Position numbers and translations under genes: made by a program
Origin: Bacteroidota bacterium
GTDB lineage: Bacteria > Bacteroidota > Bacteroidia > Flavobacteriales_E > Vicingaceae
DNA: 64,000 bases
NCBI GenBank assembly: GCA_013112545.1
Contig: JABFGJ010000010.1
Coordinates: 62,001 to 126,000 of the forward strand
Reading direction: 5' to 3'
Notes under the pieces: generated by a model
What the model saw: only the letters and a program-made list of their open reading frames with translations
Database searches by the model: none
Told to the model about the DNA's origin: nothing
Shown here: piece after piece, positions 63,924-64,000 of the stretch
Numbering within the stretch: the first letter of the stretch is position 1
How the letters are laid out: each line of letters starts with the position of its first letter

Positions 63924-64000
63924 ACAATTCTATTAACAGAAATGCGTTGAAAACTAATCGTTATGTTTTATTGAAACCCATGCGATAAAGCTATTTTTAA

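Noticed and set aside
1-64000. tRNA or rRNA genes and insertion sequences
   Set aside because: No cloverleaf-like segment with a T-loop GTTCRA pattern, no rRNA stretch and no transposase reading frame was found in the intergenic regions.

Overview
The window reads as chromosomal DNA of a low-GC member of the Bacteroidota, most likely a marine or freshwater Flavobacteriales-type bacterium. The evidence is several secreted proteins with type IX secretion (T9SS) C-terminal sorting domains, including a 3316-residue gliding-associated (CHU_C) adhesin. A PorE-like OmpA lipoprotein, a DUF5606 protein and Bacteroidota-style promoters (TTTG/TTTA, 19 nt, TAnnTTTG or TAnnTTCG) point the same way. There is no tRNA, rRNA, CRISPR array, transposase or integrase that I can see.

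Layout. 1-691: the end of rplI, then a hairpin-rich gap. 0.7-4.3 kb: a MacB/FtsX-type permease (-) and aconitase (+). 4.4-9 kb: two tandem OmpA paralogues and a CAP-domain protein. 9-11.6 kb: an MFS transporter and L-2-hydroxyglutarate oxidase. 11.6-17.3 kb: an accessory block with structured spacers, a 4-TM protein paired with a 1287-residue protein of unknown function, and a ParD/ParE toxin-antitoxin pair. The ParDE pair lies between two attC-like inverted repeats of 131 and 130 nt. 17.3-18.4 kb: a TonB-C-like secreted protein and a hypothetical protein. 18.5-28.2 kb (-): a long probable operon, in transcription order DUF5606, M3 peptidase, purB, a 1013-residue P-loop-like protein, two MscS channels and CorA.

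28.4-46.8 kb is a surface and secretion region: a T9SS type-A protein, the giant PKD/Ig-like adhesin (+), the PorE-like lipoprotein, queE, and an S8 peptidase with a T9SS tail (-). 46.8-51.7 kb (-) carries a 72-residue membrane protein, two rhodaneses, DUF983, PhoH, Kdo transferase (waaA) and an outer-membrane barrel protein. 51.7-59.9 kb (+) is a tightly packed nucleotide-sugar operon. It encodes an aminotransferase, UDP-glucose dehydrogenase, UDP-glucuronate decarboxylase, a WbpD-like acetyltransferase, a second sugar dehydrogenase, dTDP-glucose 4,6-dehydratase, a WbpP/TviC-like epimerase and a CpsB-type phosphatase. murB (-), two glycosyltransferases (+) and an FtsE-like ABC ATPase (-) close the window.

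How it fits together: much of the window builds the cell surface, through surface sugars and lipid A-Kdo, T9SS cargo and a T9SS anchoring protein, and OmpA-type peptidoglycan-binding proteins. The most unusual parts are the 11.6-17.3 kb accessory block, the coupled P-loop/MscS/MscS/CorA operon, and the exact 1197-bp and 249-bp periodicities inside the adhesin gene. All function calls rest on reading the sequence and recalling protein families; no database search was run.
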